From NCBI RefSeq assembly GCF_000972845.2, contig NC_040019.1, positions 8,291,774 through 8,355,773 of the forward strand: a stretch of DNA of 64,000 bases. The letters are read 5' to 3'. A program made the position numbers and the translations under genes. The first letter of the stretch is position 1. Each line of letters opens with the position of its first letter. Below are positions 61,401 to 64,000 of this stretch, piece after piece. This DNA is from Larimichthys crocea. Its lineage: Eukaryota; Chordata; Actinopteri; Sciaenidae. The notes beneath the pieces were generated by a model. It had not been told where the DNA came from and ran no database searches. It saw only the letters and a list, made by a program, of their open reading frames with translations.

Positions 61401-62397
61401 TGCTGCGGTAAACTGTCAATTGCGTAATAATCCAGCTGTGTCAGCTCACGAGATCAACGTGGCCGGTAACGTGCTCACCTGACGACTTTTAATGGCAGAT
61501 TTTATAACCTGGTCCCTTCTTTTTTTTTTTTTCTTTTTTTTGTCTCTCCTTACATTCCCCGGTGCCGTCAAATGGCACAGTTAGGTAATAACGTGAGATA
61601 AAGATAACGTATCTTCCTTGGAGGATTGCTGATCACGTGGTGAATCTTTAGTTTAACACGTGACAAATAATATTTAACGTAACCAATGTCAAATAATTGA
61701 CCTTACGTTCATCTCGAGTCGTAAACAATTTTTTCCTTAGACACGGAAGTCGGTTTGGTCTTTAAACAGGCTAACGCGTCAACACACGACACGATCATAA
61801 TTAAACGTCTGTCGTCAGTTTAACTTCTCCAGTGTCTTACACGGCGAATTAAACTAACCAATTATCACAATTACTACCTGTATTTGTATCGCTTAGTTGA
61901 TGTTAAAGATACTCGAAGTGTTGATGCTAGCGGGTTAGCCCGCTGACGCAGTGACGTACCACAAGTTCGTCGATGTTCGCAGCTAACGGTTGCTAATGCT
62001 AACTCAAGTTGTCCCGAGTTAAAGTCTAATAATTTTAACGTGACACTTTTTTAAATTCGGGTAATAACCATGACTGCAACGCAAGGTAACAATGGGGCTT
62101 TTGTGATATGGTGAATGATATTTTAAAAAACTCGAAATATTTAAAAAGTAAAACGCGTTTTACTTCCGCTTTCCGTGGCTGCTAACTAGCTTAGCTTAGC
62201 TTAGCCACCCCTCCCCCACACGGCGGTTAGCCGCGAGCTAACGCCGAGCTGTTTTTCTCTCCTTTCACTTACTTCCCAATCATGTCACAGATACCGCTAC
62301 TCAAGTCCGCCATGGTATTTAAAGACTGCTGTTTTCCTTCTTTCTCGCGAGCAAAGCAATGACTGTTTAGGATCCGCTGGAGGTTGGATTTTACCAT
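58441..62397 (-). CDS. oaz1: Ornithine decarboxylase antizyme 1 (requires +1 ribosomal frameshift)
   Basis: Antizyme binds ornithine decarboxylase monomers, targets them for ubiquitin-independent proteasomal degradation and reduces polyamine uptake. The exons on the minus strand are 62273-62397, 59746-59885, 59185-59357, 58723-58808 and 58441-58571, with GT-AG junctions. ORF1 starts at 62397 ([20 protein letters not shown]), spans the first junction and ends after 59 codons at TGG TGC TCC TGA (TGA at 59833-59831). Skipping the T opens the second frame ([15 protein letters not shown]), which continues through [35 protein letters not shown] and [14 protein letters not shown] to DRDSSDEE and stop. 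The total is 217 aa (human 228). The C-terminus matches OAZ1 rather than OAZ2 or OAZ3. A second in-frame ATG (MADLSSG) in exon 1 may give a shorter isoform. Gene prediction without the shift would call it broken. The teleost a/b paralogue is undetermined. Confidence 0.94.
59775..59836 (-). promoter_or_regulatory. oaz1: Antizyme +1 programmed frameshift site and 3' pseudoknot
   Basis: The shift site TCC TGA occupies 59836-59831, and the base skipped would be the T at 59833. Stem 1 pairs CCCTCTCCCACC (59827-59816) with GGTGGGCGAGGG (59802-59791), with one T-C mismatch. Stem 2 pairs loop bases GATCCC (59809-59804) with GGGATC (59780-59775). This is the layout of the known vertebrate OAZ1 stimulator, and polyamines increase shifting at such sites. 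All pairing was read from the sequence; function is inferred from the family. Confidence 0.92.
59886..62272 (-). other. oaz1: oaz1 intron 1
   Basis: This 2.4-kb intron lies between the start exon and the frameshift exon. It holds two CACGTG E-boxes (61634-61639 and 61657-61662), a TAA-repeat stretch (about 61269-61323) and degenerate repeat-like sequence near 60805-61040 (GGGCTGCAACTAACGGTTA). CpG content rises towards the promoter from about 61330. Confidence 0.75.
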
Positions 62398-62570
62398 CCG
62401 GCCTCGGGTAGAGACACGACGGGCTGACTGCTCTCTGCTATGCTCTGCTGGGTAGTGGTCGGTCGGAGAGTCGGAGCTGGTAGAAAACACAGCGAGTCAA
62501 GTCACCTGCAGTCACAGCCACACGTTTCCGTTATAGCTTCCCTTTTTTCCGGCTTCACACTAAAGTCGGA
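62398..62570 (-). promoter_or_regulatory. oaz1: oaz1 5' UTR and promoter
   Basis: GC/CpG-rich sequence lies immediately upstream of the oaz1 start codon and gives way to AT-rich DNA by about 62575. The transcription start is probably within 62420-62540. TCTCGCGAG at 62343-62351, a near match to the TCTCGCGAGA promoter element, lies just downstream within coding exon 1. Confidence 0.55.
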
Positions 62571-62639
62571 TGAATTTGATTATATATATTTTTGATATAT
62601 ATATATATATTTATATTTTGTTCTTAATACATGATTACT

Positions 62640-62926
62640 TATTTAAAACCCACCTCTTCTCATTGGCTTTTAACTCCATGTAGAGTGTTGATTTTACGTG
62701 TATACATGCATATTTTTATTTACTTTTATCTTATTTATTTTATCTTGTGCTGTCCTGGTCTTTTATTTTATTGTTTCTTTTATCTTTCTATTATCTACTT
62801 CATGTTTTCACTGTGTTTCTATTGTGTTATTTATTGTATTTTATTTAGTTGTACAGCACTTTGAAAACCTTGTGTTTGCTAAAAATCGTGCTATATAAAT
62901 AAAGTGGATTGGATTGGATTGGATTG
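62640..62926 (+). mobile_element. Truncated non-LTR retrotransposon (LINE/SINE) 3' end
   Basis: The segment is T-rich, then has TTGTACAGCACTTTGAAAAC and GTGCTATATAAATAAAGTGG followed by about four GGATT repeats. The AGCACTTTG...GCTATATAAATAAA tail with short terminal repeats is common to teleost non-LTR elements. No reverse transcriptase is present, so it is a short 5'-truncated copy or a SINE. The family is not determined. Confidence 0.6.
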
Positions 62927-62974
62927 TTTAACATATGTTGTTTTTGTTTGTTTGTATACCTGGAGTATTGTAAC

Positions 62975-63022
62975 AAAAATAATTCCCCCCTCGGATTATT
63001 AAAGTATTACTGATTCTGATTT
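62975..63022 (+). repeat. Second retrotransposon 3'-tail-like fragment
   Basis: The string TTCCCCCCTCGGATTATTAA followed by AGTATTACTGATTCTGATT resembles another common teleost LINE tail (CCCCTCGGGGATCAATAAAG-type). It lies about 50 bp after the first tail. Confidence 0.45.
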
Positions 63023-64000
63023 TATAACACATACAATAAACAGATATCACATTGATAAGATTAGGAAAATTGCTATTGTGGATATGACAAAAGATATGGG
63101 AAGATTTACAAATGATATTATGGCTAATAGGTAATGTACTTTTAATATACTATTTTTATATATAATATCTTATAAAGAAAAACAAAACAATGGGGCTTTA
63201 AACAGAATGGCACCGGTCCATTATAACTTTCTGACCAAAAATAGTCTGACAAACTATTTGTATTTGTTTGTTACATTAATTGTTCTGTTATAATTATGTC
63301 CGTTTAATTATATAAAGATCTACATCCTGCTTAAAATGAAATATAAAATCTGTTTAAATTATGATTAAATAATCTCATAATATATTTCGTTTAATTTAAC
63401 TTTAATTATCAGTAGAATATCCTTAAATATTCTCTAAATAAATAAAATAAAAACGACTTTTATTTTGAAAGTGCGGGACATGAGTTTACGTGTAGCTTCA
63501 CGCGCTTGCTAACCAGCTAACATGCTAACCAGAAACGCTACAAGCTAAAGATGCTACATGAGTAACTTCACCAAAGAGAACTGACTGTCAATAACAATGA
63601 CAATAACAATAAGAACATCAGATCGTACACCCAGTGTCGTCACTAACAAGTGTTTATTATGTATATATGACTATTAATTTGAATGTCAAAACAAACCAAC
63701 GCGACCTTCCTGTTTATGTTAGCCGCCGTCAGGCTAACGGCTAATATGTGTTTACATGGGAGGTGTAATGGAAAAGTACCAGCCAGACAAACTTAGAACA
63801 AAGATACTAAAGGTGTTTGTTTATCACATGATTATCTAACAAGCCATGACGCCACATTCAATCTCATTTTGACACTTACAAAAAACAAAAAAACAAACTT
63901 AAATGTATAAATGTATCTTATGTTTATACAGTGAAGTAAAGTAAGTACATAAAGTACTGCAACTAAGTATAATTTTGACGTTATTTGTACTGTATTTAAA
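63023..64000. other. AT-rich flank, no gene recognised
   Basis: No splice-bounded coding frame or RNA gene is apparent. A slightly CpG-richer patch at about 63470-63780 could be a promoter edge of a gene beyond the window, but nothing in it proves this. Confidence 0.4.

Noticed and set aside
58441..62397. oaz1 read as a pseudogene because of the in-frame TGA at 59833-59831
   Set aside because: The TGA sits in the exact TCC TGA context with both pseudoknot stems, and the downstream +1 frame is fully open and family-like, so this is programmed recoding.
1..64000. CRISPR arrays, bacterial operons, phage or plasmid features, tRNA or rRNA genes
   Set aside because: None seen. Gene structure is eukaryotic throughout; tRNA detection by eye is unreliable, so a degenerate copy could be missed.

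Overview
The window is vertebrate nuclear DNA, almost certainly from a teleost fish. The genes are split by GT-AG introns, have CpG-rich promoters and AATAAA signals, and lie among fish-type microsatellites, foldback elements and LINE-like 3' tails. No prokaryotic, viral, CRISPR or defence system was seen. Five conserved protein-coding genes could be assembled exon by exon, and a sixth, orphan exon is probably transposon-derived.

Layout. (1) 1-5600, minus strand: the 5' end of nipbl (cohesin loader), with three coding exons for the first ~120 residues and a CpG/GGA-rich promoter; the gene continues past the left edge. (2) 7900-10800, plus strand: mlana (Melan-A), complete at 112 aa in four coding exons. 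(3) 10845-20880, minus strand: brd10 (formerly KIAA2026), nine coding exons, 2354 aa, with an atypical bromodomain. mlana and brd10 converge, with predicted 3' ends only tens of bases apart. (4) 21000-25500: intergenic, with a hAT-type MITE, a GATA microsatellite, LINE-tail-like fragments, a 43-bp tandem duplication and an orphan Cys-rich exon. (5) 25600 to about 55000, plus strand: uhrf2, 16 coding exons, 920 aa, with UBL, tandem Tudor, PHD, SRA and RING domains all present. (6) 57430-62560, minus strand: oaz1 (ornithine decarboxylase antizyme 1), five coding exons, with an intact +1 programmed frameshift site and a downstream pseudoknot. (7) 62560-64000: AT-rich sequence with retrotransposon-like tails and no gene seen.

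Mlana, brd10 and uhrf2 correspond to the human 9p24 neighbourhood MLANA-KIAA2026-UHRF2. This supports calling the UHRF gene uhrf2, as do its residues (for example a C-terminus ending FFPGYSKGR). In human, nipbl (5p13) and oaz1 (19p13) lie elsewhere, so this is a fish-type arrangement. Functionally the genes are unrelated housekeeping or chromatin genes (nipbl, brd10, uhrf2), a pigment-cell gene (mlana) and a polyamine regulator (oaz1); nothing suggests a shared pathway.

Exon boundaries were set by hand from splice consensus and reading-frame continuity. The summed coding lengths divide by three for brd10 (7065 nt) and uhrf2 (2763 nt), and for oaz1 after the +1 shift. UTR ends and transcription starts are estimates.
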